Below are positions 40,607-49,021 of a stretch of 64,000 bases of DNA, in pieces. Numbering within the stretch: position 1 is the first letter of the stretch; each line of letters opens with the position of its first letter. This stretch comes from Pseudomonas brenneri (GTDB lineage Bacteria > Pseudomonadota > Gammaproteobacteria > Pseudomonadales > Pseudomonadaceae), in the NCBI RefSeq assembly GCF_007858285.1, contig NZ_VFIL01000007.1, positions 186,001 through 250,000 of the forward strand, written 5' to 3'. Below the pieces are notes generated by a model. It saw nothing but the letters and a program-made list of their open reading frames with translations. It did not search any database and was not told the DNA's origin. Both the position numbers and the translations under genes were made by a program.

Positions 40607-41776
40607 ATGAATCCTGATATTCCTCTTCAACTTCTGGGCGGCATCACGGCACGGGAATTCCTGCGCGACTACTGGCAGAAAAAACCGCTGCTGATCCGCC
40701 AGGCCATCCCTGATTTCGAAAGCCCGATCGACGCCGACGAACTGGCAGGCCTGGCCCTGGAAGAAGAAGTCGAATCGCGACTGGTGATCGAACACGGCGA
40801 ACGCCCGTGGGAACTGCGCCGCGGCCCGTTTGCCGAAGACGCCTTCAGCAGCCTGCCCGAGCGCGAGTGGACCCTGTTGGTGCAGGCGGTCGACCAGTTC
40901 GTGCCGGAAGTGGCCGAGCTGCTGGAGCAGTTCCGCTTCCTGCCAAGCTGGCGCATCGACGACGTGATGATCAGCTTTGCTGCCCCCGGTGGCAGCGTCG
41001 GTCCACACTTCGATAACTACGACGTATTCCTGCTGCAAGCCCAGGGCAAGCGTAACTGGAAGATCGGCCAGATGTGCAGCTCGGAAAGCCCGCTGCTGCA
41101 GCACGCCGACCTGCGCATCCTCGCCGAATTCGAAGAGACTGCCGAATGGGTGCTGGAACCGGGCGACATGCTTTACCTGCCGCCGCGCCTGGCGCACTTC
41201 GGCATCGCTGAAGATGACTGCATGACCTACTCGGTAGGTTTCCGCGCACCGAGCGCCGCCGAAGTGCTGACCCACTTCACCGACTTCCTCAGCCAGTACC
41301 TGACGGATGAAGAACGCTACACCGACGCCGACGCCCAGCCCGTCAGCGACCCGCACCAGATCCAGAGCGACGCCCTGGACCGCCTCAAGAGCCTGCTGGC
41401 CGAGCACATGAGCGATGAGCGCATGTTGCTGACCTGGTTCGGCCAGTTCATGACCGAGCCGCGCTACCCGGAACTGGTCGCAGGCCCCGAAGAGCTGGCG
41501 CAGGACGAAGTGATCAGCAGCCTGGAAGACGGCGCAGTACTGATCCGCAACCCAAGCGCGCGCCTGGCCTGGTCGGAAGTGGACGACGACGTACTGCTGT
41601 TCGCCAGCGGCCAGAGCCGTTACCTGCCGGGCAAACTGCGCGAACTGCTGAAGATGATCTGCGCCGCCGACGCCCTGCACGTGGACAACCTGGGTCCGTG
41701 GCTGGCCGATGAAGATGGCCGCGACCTGCTATGCGAACTGGTCAAGCAAGGAAGCCTGGGGTTTGCCGATGAATAA
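40607..41776 (+). CDS. roxA: 50S ribosomal protein L16 arginine hydroxylase (RoxA/YcfD)
   Basis: This 389-residue JmjC-type 2-oxoglutarate/iron dioxygenase has iron ligands His134, Asp136 (GPHFDNYDVFLLQ) and His197 (PPRLAHFG). The N-terminal GGITAREFLRDYWQKKPLLI segment is typical of the family. It hydroxylates an arginine of ribosomal protein L16. The winged-helix C-terminal part is present. The last 8 bases overlap the next gene, so the two are co-translated. It follows purB, as in other pseudomonads. Confidence 0.93.
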   Translation: MNPDIPLQLLGGITAREFLRDYWQKKPLLIRQAIPDFESPIDADELAGLALEEEVESRLVIEHGERPWELRRGPFAEDAFSSLPEREWTLLVQAVDQFVPEVAELLEQFRFLPSWRIDDVMISFAAPGGSVGPHFDNYDVFLLQAQGKRNWKIGQMCSSESPLLQHADLRILAEFEETAEWVLEPGDMLYLPPRLAHFGIAEDDCMTYSVGFRAPSAAEVLTHFTDFLSQYLTDEERYTDADAQPVSDPHQIQSDALDRLKSLLAEHMSDERMLLTWFGQFMTEPRYPELVAGPEELAQDEVISSLEDGAVLIRNPSARLAWSEVDDDVLLFASGQSRYLPGKLRELLKMICAADALHVDNLGPWLADEDGRDLLCELVKQGSLGFADE

Positions 41777-42191
41777 AATTCGCGTACGTGTCGCAGACTG
41801 GCAAAAGGATATCGCCGAGATTCGGCGCATTCGTGAAGCGGTATTTATCGCTGAGCAATCGGTTCCACCTGAGCTGGAGTGGGACGCAGACGACGCTGGA
41901 GCCATGCATTTCCTCGCGCTGGAAGGCGACTTTCCGATTGGCACCGCTCGCCTGCTGCCCAGTGGCGAGATCGGCCGTGTGTCGGTCCTTAAGGACTGGC
42001 GCGGGCTGAAGGTCGGCGACAAGCTGATGGAAGCGGTGATGGGTGCGGCTGAGAAACGCGGCCAGACCCGGCAGTTCCTCAGCGCACAGGTGTATGCCGC
42101 GCCGTTTTATGAGCGGCTGGGGTTCAAGATCGTCAGCGGGGAGTTCCTGGAAGTCGGGATTCCCCATGTTGATATGGAGCGCGAGGGCTGA
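41769..42191 (+). CDS. GNAT family N-acetyltransferase
   Basis: This 140-residue protein has the GNAT core: GTARLLPSGEIGRVSVLKDW followed by the acetyl-CoA binding loop RGLKVGDKLMEAVMGAAEKR, and a C-terminal AQVYAAPFYERLGFKIVSGE. It is a small single-domain acetyltransferase close to the ElaA-like branch. The substrate cannot be read. The start overlaps the roxA end. It ends about 20 bp before a REP pair. Confidence 0.88.
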   Translation: MNKIRVRVADWQKDIAEIRRIREAVFIAEQSVPPELEWDADDAGAMHFLALEGDFPIGTARLLPSGEIGRVSVLKDWRGLKVGDKLMEAVMGAAEKRGQTRQFLSAQVYAAPFYERLGFKIVSGEFLEVGIPHVDMEREG

Positions 42192-42210
42192 CTTTAGAGC
42201 GAGTCGCGCC

Positions 42211-42293
42211 CTTCGCGAGCAAGCCCGTTCCCACATTTGATCAGGTTCGACCTCTGGAATGCGGTCAAGTGTGAGAGCAGGCTTGCTCGCGAA
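42211..42293. repeat. REP pair, degenerate
   Basis: A REP (CTTCGCGAGCAAGCCCGTTC) at 42211 and an opposite copy (GTGAGAGCAGGCTTGCTCGC) ending near 42293 are of the GGGAGCGGGC type. Both carry mismatches in the palindrome arms, so this unit looks older than the others. It separates the GNAT gene from the secretin-like gene. Confidence 0.7.
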
Positions 42294-42429
42294 GGCGTCA
42301 TCAGCAACACCCAAAAAGGCCCTGCCATCCACCGATGCCAGGGCCTTTTGCCGTCTACGATTCAACTTGCGCCCCACCAGGCCGATAAACTGGCACTATC
42401 AAGCCCAAATGACTGCAGAGATAACGGAC

Positions 42430-43155
42430 ATGTCCCTACGCACCCTAGTCGCCAGCCTGCTCATGGCCGTCAGTTTTTCAGCAATTGCAGCTACCGAAGT
42501 CCTACCCCTGAACAACCGCACCAGCGCCGACCTGTTGCCCGTTGCGCAGAATTTCATTGGCAAGGACGGCACGGTCAGCGCCTACGGCAATCAGTTGATC
42601 GTCAATGCCGAGCCGGACAAAATCCAGGGCTTGCGCGCCCTGCTCGCACAACTGGACACACCCTCCAAACGCTTGCTGATCACCGTCGACACCAACGAAA
42701 ACAATCAGCAAACCAATAGCCACATCATCACCTACAGCACCGAAAGCCGTGATGGCGGGATCCAGCAAATCCAGGCCAGCGAAGGCGTGCCAGCACTGAT
42801 CCAGGTCGGCCAGAGCGTGCCACTGACCACCTCCCAGCCCGACGCCTATGGCCGCCCACAGAACCAGACCCAGTACCGCAACGTCACTCAGGGCTTCTAC
42901 GTGACTGCCAGCGTCACCGGCGAGACCGTACACCTGAGCATCAGCACCAATCGTGACCGCATGAGCCAGGAGCGTCCCGATGTAGTGAACGTGCAAAGCA
43001 CCGACACAACTGTCAGCGGGCGCCTGGGCGAGTGGATCACCCTGGCCGGCGTCAACCGCCAGACCCAGGCTGACAAACAGGGCGCGACCCGCACCTACTC
43101 GACTCAAGGCCGGGATGACCTGACACTGCGGGTCAAAGTCGACCCCCTGAACTGA
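42430..43155 (+). CDS. Exported secretin N-domain-like protein
   Basis: This 241-residue protein has a signal peptide (MSLRTLVASLLMAVSFSAIA, cleaved near AIA-A). The first part of the mature chain (EVLPLNNRTSADLLPVAQNF, then IVNAEPDKIQGLRALLAQLD) matches the short N1-type (NolW) domain of secretins. The remainder is beta-rich but has no secretin pore. It is a soluble periplasmic or surface protein by prediction. A function as a piece of a secretion or pilus system is possible but no partner genes are here. I chose ATG 42430 for the clear signal peptide. Confidence 0.7.
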   Translation: MSLRTLVASLLMAVSFSAIAATEVLPLNNRTSADLLPVAQNFIGKDGTVSAYGNQLIVNAEPDKIQGLRALLAQLDTPSKRLLITVDTNENNQQTNSHIITYSTESRDGGIQQIQASEGVPALIQVGQSVPLTTSQPDAYGRPQNQTQYRNVTQGFYVTASVTGETVHLSISTNRDRMSQERPDVVNVQSTDTTVSGRLGEWITLAGVNRQTQADKQGATRTYSTQGRDDLTLRVKVDPLN

Positions 43156-43663
43156 AGCACCAAAAACTGACTGATTAGTCGTATTAGACCAAAGATGTAG
43201 TGCTATAAAAAAAGCACTACAAAACATTTGACGATCCAAAAAAGCATGGGCATGATGGCCTCGCTCCCGCTAATCAGGGGCCCTGGCAAGGGCCTTCGGA
43301 TCGTCGCTCTAAGCTACCCACCTGAGCCGATTCGTGTCTGTACCGCCCACAAGGCGTGTTTGACGAGGTTGCGACTGGAACGAAGTTGTCCCGAGGGACG
43401 GAAGCTAACCAGGTAACCCGGCAACACACTGATGGATCGTATCAAGGCCCACGACGCCCGAAGACTGTTCTCGGTTCGCCTCTACCTGCTCACTTTCTCC
43501 CTTGAGCTCATCGTTCATCCCGTCGCCTTCCCCGCCAAGCCCACTTTGACCGCCTAAGCTTCTGGTCAGCGAGCAGCCAAACCCACGCACTGAATACGTG
43601 GCTGGCAAACGGAATTTTCAACCCAGTAGTTTTTCCACAAAAGACGCGACGAGGTTTTTCCCC
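43156..43663. promoter_or_regulatory. Long leader of aceA, 508 bp, with a hairpin
   Basis: No gene is convincing here. A perfect hairpin GTAGTGCT-ATAAAAAA-AGCACTAC lies at 43197-43220. From about 43280 to 43440 there are several short GC pairings (e.g. GGCCC with GGGCC; GTCCC with GGGAC), suggesting a folded transcript or small RNA. A minus-strand frame within 43405-43608 gives only a doubtful 37-residue peptide. The aceA ribosome site (GAGG) is just before 43664. Confidence 0.4.
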
Positions 43664-44989
43664 ATGGCACTGACACGCGAACAGCAAATTGCAGCCCTTG
43701 AAAAAGACTGGGCTGAAAACCCACGCTGGAAAGGCGTGACTCGCGCTTACTCCGCTGCTGACGTCGTCCGCCTGCGCGGCTCGGTTCAACCTGAGCACAC
43801 CTTCGCAAAACTGGGCGCCGAGAAGCTGTGGAACCTGGTCACCCAGGGCGCCAAGCCGTCCTTCCGTCCCGAGAAAGATTTCGTCAACTGCATGGGCGCC
43901 CTGACCGGTGGCCAGGCTGTGCAACAAGTCAAGGCTGGCATCCAGGCGATCTACCTGTCCGGCTGGCAAGTGGCTGCGGACAACAACTCCGCCGAGTCCA
44001 TGTACCCTGACCAGTCGCTGTACCCGGTGGACTCCGTGCCAACCGTGGTCAAGCGCATCAACAACTCGTTCCGCCGCGCCGACCAGATCCAGTGGAAAGC
44101 CGGTAAAGGTCCGGGCGACGAAGGCTACATCGACTACTTCGCGCCAATCGTGGCTGACGCCGAAGCCGGTTTCGGTGGCGTACTGAACGCCTACGAGCTG
44201 ATGAAGAGCATGATCGAGGCAGGCGCTGCCGGTGTTCACTTCGAAGACCAACTGGCTTCCGTGAAAAAATGCGGCCACATGGGCGGCAAGGTACTGGTCC
44301 CGACCCAGGAAGCCGTACAGAAGCTGACCGCTGCCCGCCTGGCTGCTGACGTTGCCGGCACCCCGACCATCATCCTGGCCCGTACCGACGCCAACGCAGC
44401 TGATCTGCTGACGTCGGACTGCGACCCGTACGACCAGCCGTTCGTGACTGGCGAACGCACTCAGGAAGGCTTCTACAAAGTACGCGCCGGTCTCGACCAG
44501 GCGATCGCCCGTGGCCTGGCCTACGCACCGTACGCCGACCTGATCTGGTGCGAAACCGCCAAGCCAGACCTGGACGAAGCCCGTCGCTTCGCTGAAGCGA
44601 TCAAAAAGGAATACCCGGACCAACTGCTGTCCTACAACTGCTCGCCTTCTTTCAACTGGAAGAAGAACCTGGACGACGCGACCATCGCCAAGTTCCAGCG
44701 CGAACTGTCCGCCATGGGCTACAAGCACCAGTTCATCACCCTGGCCGGCATTCACAACATGTGGCACAGCATGTTCAACCTGGCGCACGACTACGCCCGC
44801 AACGACATGACTGCCTACGTGAAGCTGCAAGAGCAGGAATTTGCCGACGCGTCCAAAGGTTACACCTTCGTGGCGCACCAGCAGGAAGTGGGCACTGGCT
44901 ACTTCGACGACATGACCACCGTAATCCAGGGCGGCTCCTCGTCCGTGACCGCGCTGACCGGCTCGACCGAAGAAGAACAGTTTCACTAA
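43664..44989 (+). CDS. aceA: Isocitrate lyase
   Basis: This 441-residue enzyme of the glyoxylate shunt cleaves isocitrate to glyoxylate and succinate. The catalytic signature KKCGHMGGKVLVPT is near residue 203, and SPSFNWKK and the C-terminal GSTEEEQFH are family features. The start at 43664 follows GAGG and a long leader. It competes with icd and idh for isocitrate and is needed for growth on acetate and fatty acids. It is followed by a strong terminator before the nuo promoter. Confidence 0.97.
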   Translation: MALTREQQIAALEKDWAENPRWKGVTRAYSAADVVRLRGSVQPEHTFAKLGAEKLWNLVTQGAKPSFRPEKDFVNCMGALTGGQAVQQVKAGIQAIYLSGWQVAADNNSAESMYPDQSLYPVDSVPTVVKRINNSFRRADQIQWKAGKGPGDEGYIDYFAPIVADAEAGFGGVLNAYELMKSMIEAGAAGVHFEDQLASVKKCGHMGGKVLVPTQEAVQKLTAARLAADVAGTPTIILARTDANAADLLTSDCDPYDQPFVTGERTQEGFYKVRAGLDQAIARGLAYAPYADLIWCETAKPDLDEARRFAEAIKKEYPDQLLSYNCSPSFNWKKNLDDATIAKFQRELSAMGYKHQFITLAGIHNMWHSMFNLAHDYARNDMTAYVKLQEQEFADASKGYTFVAHQQEVGTGYFDDMTTVIQGGSSSVTALTGSTEEEQFH

Positions 44990-45052
44990 GTGACCTGAGC
45001 ACACGGCCATTGCGGGCCCGATAGAAAGCTAACCGCAGTGCCGCACAACCTG

Positions 45053-45081
45053 ACGCCCCGACTGGTTCGGGGCGTTTTTTT
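45053..45081 (+). terminator. Terminator after aceA
   Basis: ACGCCCCG-ACTGGTT-CGGGGCGTTTTTTT is a strong stem with a seven-base T-run. Confidence 0.9.
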
Positions 45082-45204
45082 GCCCCGAGAAAACCCTCCT
45101 GCCCCAGCGAAGATCAGAATCTCCCACAATAAAAATGCGACCAACCTGATGTTTTGCGCAAAACCTTGATCCAGAGCGGTATTCACTTAGGAAAAATCGG
45201 TTAA

Positions 45205-45224
45205 AAGTTGCGCGCTAGCAACTT
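45205..45224 (+). promoter_or_regulatory. Inverted repeat in the nuo upstream region
   Basis: AAGTTGC-GCGCTA-GCAACTT is a perfect 7-bp inverted repeat with a 6-base centre. It lies about 360 bp upstream of nuoA and may be a regulator site; no T-run follows, so it is not a terminator. Confidence 0.35.
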
Positions 45225-45291
45225 GCGCCAAACGGGCAAGTAACAACAACTTCCCCCGCGACGCGCCCAACACCCGCTTAAAACTCTTGCA

Positions 45292-45313
45292 AACAATATT
45301 CATTATCATTTAG
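45292..45313 (-). promoter_or_regulatory. fur box: Fur-box-like site upstream of nuoA
   Basis: Read on the minus strand the sequence contains AATGATAATGAATATT, which matches most of the Fur consensus GATAATGATAATCATTATC. It lies about 40 bp upstream of the Anr-type site. Iron control of the Fe-S-rich complex I would be plausible; this is inference. Confidence 0.4.
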
Positions 45314-45350
45314 AGCATTAAAACTTCGTTACACCCTAAACAAAACACAA

Positions 45351-45364
45351 TTGATTAAAATCAA
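45351..45364 (+). promoter_or_regulatory. anr box: Perfect Anr/FNR-type site (TTGATTAAAATCAA)
   Basis: TTGAT-TAAA-ATCAA is an exact match to the FNR/Anr consensus TTGAT-N4-ATCAA. It is the only such site I noticed in a gap, about 200 bp upstream of nuoA. In Pseudomonas, Anr is the oxygen-sensing regulator using this sequence. The promoter position is unclear, so activation or repression cannot be told. Confidence 0.65.
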
Positions 45365-45565
45365 GCTAATGCCCGCAGCGTCTGGGCTCCAGCCCCATAA
45401 AGGTGCACTATGTCCTTAATTCAGCGAATAAATTAGCTACAGGAATTTTACTTGCTAGGTGTTTAGCCATAAAATCACCGCGATTGATTGCGCTGCGACA
45501 TATCGTCACTGCGTCGTTACTTTTTCGAGCTCAGAGACCTTTGCTCTCTGTTAAGGATTTCCAGC

Positions 45566-45979
45566 ATGACCGAAGCGACAGGACTCATGGCCCACAACTG
45601 GGGCTTTGCCATTTTCCTCCTCGGTGTTGTCGGCCTTTGCGCCTTCATGCTCGGTGTTTCCAGCCTCCTCGGGTCAAAAGCCTGGGGCCGCAGCAAAAAC
45701 GAACCGTTCGAGTCCGGCATGCTACCTACAGGTGGCGCCCGCTTGCGGCTCTCAGCCAAATTCTATCTGGTCGCGATGCTATTCGTGATCTTCGATATCG
45801 AAGCCCTCTTTCTCTTTGCCTGGTCTGTGTCTGTTCGCGAAAGCGGCTGGACCGGATTCGTCGAAGCTCTCGTTTTCATAGCAATTCTGTTGGCAGGCCT
45901 TGTCTACCTATTTCGAGTGGGCGCCCTTGACTGGGCTCCGGAAGCTCGTCGCAAGCGGCAAGCGAAGCTGAAACAATGA
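45566..45979 (+). CDS. nuoA: NADH-quinone oxidoreductase subunit A
   Basis: This 137-residue protein has three membrane helices and is a small subunit of the complex I membrane arm near the quinone site. KNEPFESGMLPTGGARLRLS and FDIEALFLFAW are diagnostic. The start has AAGGATTTCC upstream. It is the first gene of the complete nuoA-N operon running to 60504, with a long leader that contains candidate Anr and Fur sites. Confidence 0.96.
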   Translation: MTEATGLMAHNWGFAIFLLGVVGLCAFMLGVSSLLGSKAWGRSKNEPFESGMLPTGGARLRLSAKFYLVAMLFVIFDIEALFLFAWSVSVRESGWTGFVEALVFIAILLAGLVYLFRVGALDWAPEARRKRQAKLKQ

Positions 45980-45989
45980 GGCTTTGGCG

Positions 45990-46664
45990 ATGCAATACAA
46001 TCTCACCAGGATCGACCCGGATGCTCCTAACGATCAGTACCCCATCGGCGAACGGGAAACCGTCTCCGATCCGTTAGAAGACCAAGTCCACAAAAACATC
46101 TACATGGGCAAGCTGGAAGACGTGCTGAGTGGCGCGGTCAACTGGGGGCGCAAGAATTCCCTGTGGCCGTACAACTTCGGCCTTTCGTGCTGCTACGTGG
46201 AAATGACCACCGCCTTCACGGCGCCCCATGACATCGCGCGCTTTGGCGCCGAAGTTATCCGGGCATCGCCGCGCCAGGCGGATTTCATGGTTATCGCCGG
46301 CACCTGCTTTATCAAGATGGCGCCGATCATCCAGCGTCTCTACGAGCAAATGCTCGAACCAAAGTGGGTGATCTCCATGGGTTCGTGCGCCAACTCCGGT
46401 GGCATGTACGACATCTACTCCGTGGTTCAGGGGGTGGACAAGTTCCTGCCCGTGGACGTCTACGTGCCTGGCTGCCCGCCCCGCCCTGAAGCATTCCTGC
46501 AAGGCTTGATGCTGCTGCAGGAATCGATTGGCAAGGAGCGTCGCCCGCTTTCCTGGGTCGTCGGCGATCAAGGCGTGTACCGCGCCGAGATGCCGTCGCA
46601 AAAGGAACAGCGCCGCGAACAGCGAATCGCAGTCACCAACCTGCGCAGCCCCGACGAAGTCTGA
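45990..46664 (+). CDS. nuoB: NADH-quinone oxidoreductase subunit B
   Basis: This 224-residue subunit carries the terminal N2 Fe-S cluster next to the quinone pocket. Cluster ligands come from GLSCCYVEM, GSCANSGGMYD and PGCPPRPEAF. The ATG 45990 has GAGG eight bases before it; a TTG at 45984 is less likely. It is located in the peripheral arm at the membrane face. It is 10 bp downstream of nuoA. Confidence 0.97.
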   Translation: MQYNLTRIDPDAPNDQYPIGERETVSDPLEDQVHKNIYMGKLEDVLSGAVNWGRKNSLWPYNFGLSCCYVEMTTAFTAPHDIARFGAEVIRASPRQADFMVIAGTCFIKMAPIIQRLYEQMLEPKWVISMGSCANSGGMYDIYSVVQGVDKFLPVDVYVPGCPPRPEAFLQGLMLLQESIGKERRPLSWVVGDQGVYRAEMPSQKEQRREQRIAVTNLRSPDEV

Positions 46665-46736
46665 TCCAGCACCGCTTCTTTTATAGAACGAAAACCTGGC
46701 TTCATTCTTTACGTTGACCGAAAGCGATAAAAAACC

Positions 46737-48521
46737 ATGACTACAGGCAGTGCTCTGTACATCCCGCCTTATAAGGCAGACGACCAGGATGTGGTCGTCG
46801 AACTCAATAACCGTTTTGGCCCTGACGCCTTCACCGCCCAGGCCACGCGCACCGGTATGCCGGTGCTGTGGGTGGCGCGTGCCAAACTCGTCGAAGTCCT
46901 GACCTTCCTGCGCAACCTGCCCAAGCCGTACGTCATGCTCTATGACCTGCATGGCGTGGACGAGCGTCTGCGTACCAAGCGCCAGGGGCTGCCGAGCGGC
47001 GCCGACTTCACCGTGTTCTATCACCTGATGTCGCTGGAACGTAACAGCGACGTGATGATCAAGGTTGCCCTCTCGGAAAGCGACTTGAGCATCCCGACCG
47101 TGACCGGCATCTGGCCGAACGCCAGCTGGTACGAGCGTGAAGTCTGGGACATGTTCGGTATCGACTTCCCGGGCCACCCGCACCTGACGCGCATCATGAT
47201 GCCGCCGACCTGGGAAGGTCACCCGCTGCGCAAGGACTTCCCGGCGCGCGCCACCGAATTCGACCCGTTCAGCCTGAACCTGGCCAAGCAGCAGCTTGAA
47301 GAAGAAGCCGCACGCTTCCGCCCGGAAGACTGGGGCATGAAGCGTTCCGGCACCAACGAGGACTACATGTTCCTCAACCTGGGCCCGAACCACCCTTCGG
47401 CCCACGGCGCATTCCGTATCATCCTGCAGTTGGACGGCGAGGAAATCGTCGACTGCGTGCCCGACATTGGCTACCACCACCGTGGTGCCGAGAAGATGGC
47501 CGAGCGCCAGTCCTGGCACAGTTTCATCCCGTACACCGACCGTATCGACTACCTCGGCGGCGTGATGAACAACCTGCCGTACGTGCTCTCGGTCGAGAAG
47601 CTGGCCGGCATCAAGGTCCCGGACCGCGTCGACACCATCCGCATCATGATGGCCGAGTTCTTCCGGATCACCAGCCACCTGCTGTTCCTGGGTACCTATA
47701 TCCAGGACGTCGGCGCCATGACCCCGGTGTTCTTCACCTTCACCGACCGTCAGCGTGCGTACAAGGTCATCGAAGCCATCACGGGCTTCCGCCTGCACCC
47801 GGCCTGGTACCGCATCGGCGGTGTGGCCCACGACCTGCCGAACGGCTGGGAGCGCCTGGTCAAGGAGTTCATCGACTGGATGCCCAAGCGTCTGGACGAG
47901 TACCAGAAAGCCGCCCTGGACAACAGCATCCTCAAGGGTCGGACCATCGGCGTCGCTGCCTACAACACCAAAGAGGCCCTGGAATGGGGCGTCACCGGTG
48001 CGGGCTTGCGTTCGACGGGTTGCGATTTCGACCTGCGCAAGGCGCGTCCGTACTCCGGCTACGAGAACTTCGAGTTCGAAGTCCCGCTGGCGGCCAATGG
48101 CGATGCCTACGACCGTTGCATCGTGCGCGTCGAAGAAATGCGCCAGAGCCTGAAGATCATCGAGCAGTGCATGCGCAACATGCCGGCAGGCCCGTACAAG
48201 GCGGATCACCCGCTGACCACGCCGCCGCCTAAAGAGCGCACCCTGCAACACATCGAAACCCTGATCACGCACTTCCTGCAAGTCTCGTGGGGCCCGGTGA
48301 TGCCGGCCAACGAGTCCTTCCAGATGATCGAAGCGACCAAGGGTATCAACAGTTATTACCTGACGAGCGATGGCGGCACCATGAGCTACCGCACCCGGAT
48401 TCGCACCCCAAGCTTCCCGCACTTGCAGCAGATCCCTTCGGTGATCAAAGGCGAGATGGTCGCGGACTTGATTGCGTACCTGGGTAGTATCGATTTCGTT
48501 ATGGCCGACGTGGACCGCTAA
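46737..48521 (+). CDS. nuoCD: NADH-quinone oxidoreductase fused subunit C/D
   Basis: This 594-residue protein fuses NuoC (about 1-190, with IWPNASWYEREVWDMFGIDF and HPHLTRIMMPPTWEGHPLRK) and NuoD (about 205-594, with LGPNHPSAHGAFRIILQLDG and DIGYHHRGAEK). The fusion is typical of gammaproteobacteria such as E. coli and Pseudomonas. NuoD forms part of the quinone pocket with NuoB. It follows nuoB after 72 bp. Confidence 0.97.
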   Translation: MTTGSALYIPPYKADDQDVVVELNNRFGPDAFTAQATRTGMPVLWVARAKLVEVLTFLRNLPKPYVMLYDLHGVDERLRTKRQGLPSGADFTVFYHLMSLERNSDVMIKVALSESDLSIPTVTGIWPNASWYEREVWDMFGIDFPGHPHLTRIMMPPTWEGHPLRKDFPARATEFDPFSLNLAKQQLEEEAARFRPEDWGMKRSGTNEDYMFLNLGPNHPSAHGAFRIILQLDGEEIVDCVPDIGYHHRGAEKMAERQSWHSFIPYTDRIDYLGGVMNNLPYVLSVEKLAGIKVPDRVDTIRIMMAEFFRITSHLLFLGTYIQDVGAMTPVFFTFTDRQRAYKVIEAITGFRLHPAWYRIGGVAHDLPNGWERLVKEFIDWMPKRLDEYQKAALDNSILKGRTIGVAAYNTKEALEWGVTGAGLRSTGCDFDLRKARPYSGYENFEFEVPLAANGDAYDRCIVRVEEMRQSLKIIEQCMRNMPAGPYKADHPLTTPPPKERTLQHIETLITHFLQVSWGPVMPANESFQMIEATKGINSYYLTSDGGTMSYRTRIRTPSFPHLQQIPSVIKGEMVADLIAYLGSIDFVMADVDR

Positions 48522-48523
48522 GC

Positions 48524-49021
48524 ATGAACAGCACGCTTATCCAGACAGACCGTTTCACCTTGAGTGAAACCGAGCGCTCGGCCATCGAGCACGAGCTGCA
48601 TCACTACGAAGATCCGCGCGCAGCGTCGATCGAAGCCTTGAAGATCGTCCAGAAGGAACGTGGCTGGGTGCCCGACGGCGCCCTCTACGCCATTGGCGAG
48701 ATCCTCGGCATCCCGGCCAGCGACGTTGAAGGCGTGGCCACGTTCTACAGCCAGATCTTCCGCCAGCCGGTCGGCCGCCACATTATTCGCGTGTGCGACA
48801 GCATGGTCTGCTACATCGGCGGCCACGAGTCGGTGGTCGACGCGATCCAGAGCAAGCTGGGCATCGGCCTCGGCCAGACCACTGCAGACGGGCGTTTCAC
48901 CCTGCTGCCGGTGTGCTGCCTGGGTAACTGCGACAAGGCGCCGGCGTTGATGATCGACGACGACACATTCGGCGACGTCCAGGCCTCTGGCGTCACCCAA
49001 TTGCTTGAGGGCTACCCATGA
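48524..49021 (+). CDS. nuoE: NADH-quinone oxidoreductase subunit E
   Basis: This 165-residue NADH-module subunit binds the 2Fe-2S cluster N1a through CDSMVC and CCLGNC. The N-terminal three-helix bundle (LSETERSAIEHELHHYEDPR) is typical. It starts two bases after the nuoCD stop and its end overlaps nuoF by 4 bp, so translation is coupled. Confidence 0.97.
   Translation: MNSTLIQTDRFTLSETERSAIEHELHHYEDPRAASIEALKIVQKERGWVPDGALYAIGEILGIPASDVEGVATFYSQIFRQPVGRHIIRVCDSMVCYIGGHESVVDAIQSKLGIGLGQTTADGRFTLLPVCCLGNCDKAPALMIDDDTFGDVQASGVTQLLEGYP

Noticed and set aside
43197..43220. Hairpin taken as a terminator of the secretin-like gene
   Set aside because: No T-run follows on the plus strand; the A-run is in the loop. 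It was kept only as a hairpin.
43405..43608. Small minus-strand peptide in the aceA leader
   Set aside because: A 37-residue frame with a weak start and no recognised features could arise by chance.
46074..48422. Very long minus-strand open frames opposite nuoB-nuoCD (and similar ones opposite nuoG, ftsK, clpA and idh)
   Set aside because: They mirror GC-rich coding sequence in which stops are rare on the other strand. They have low-complexity His/Gln/Val-rich sequence and no recognised domains.
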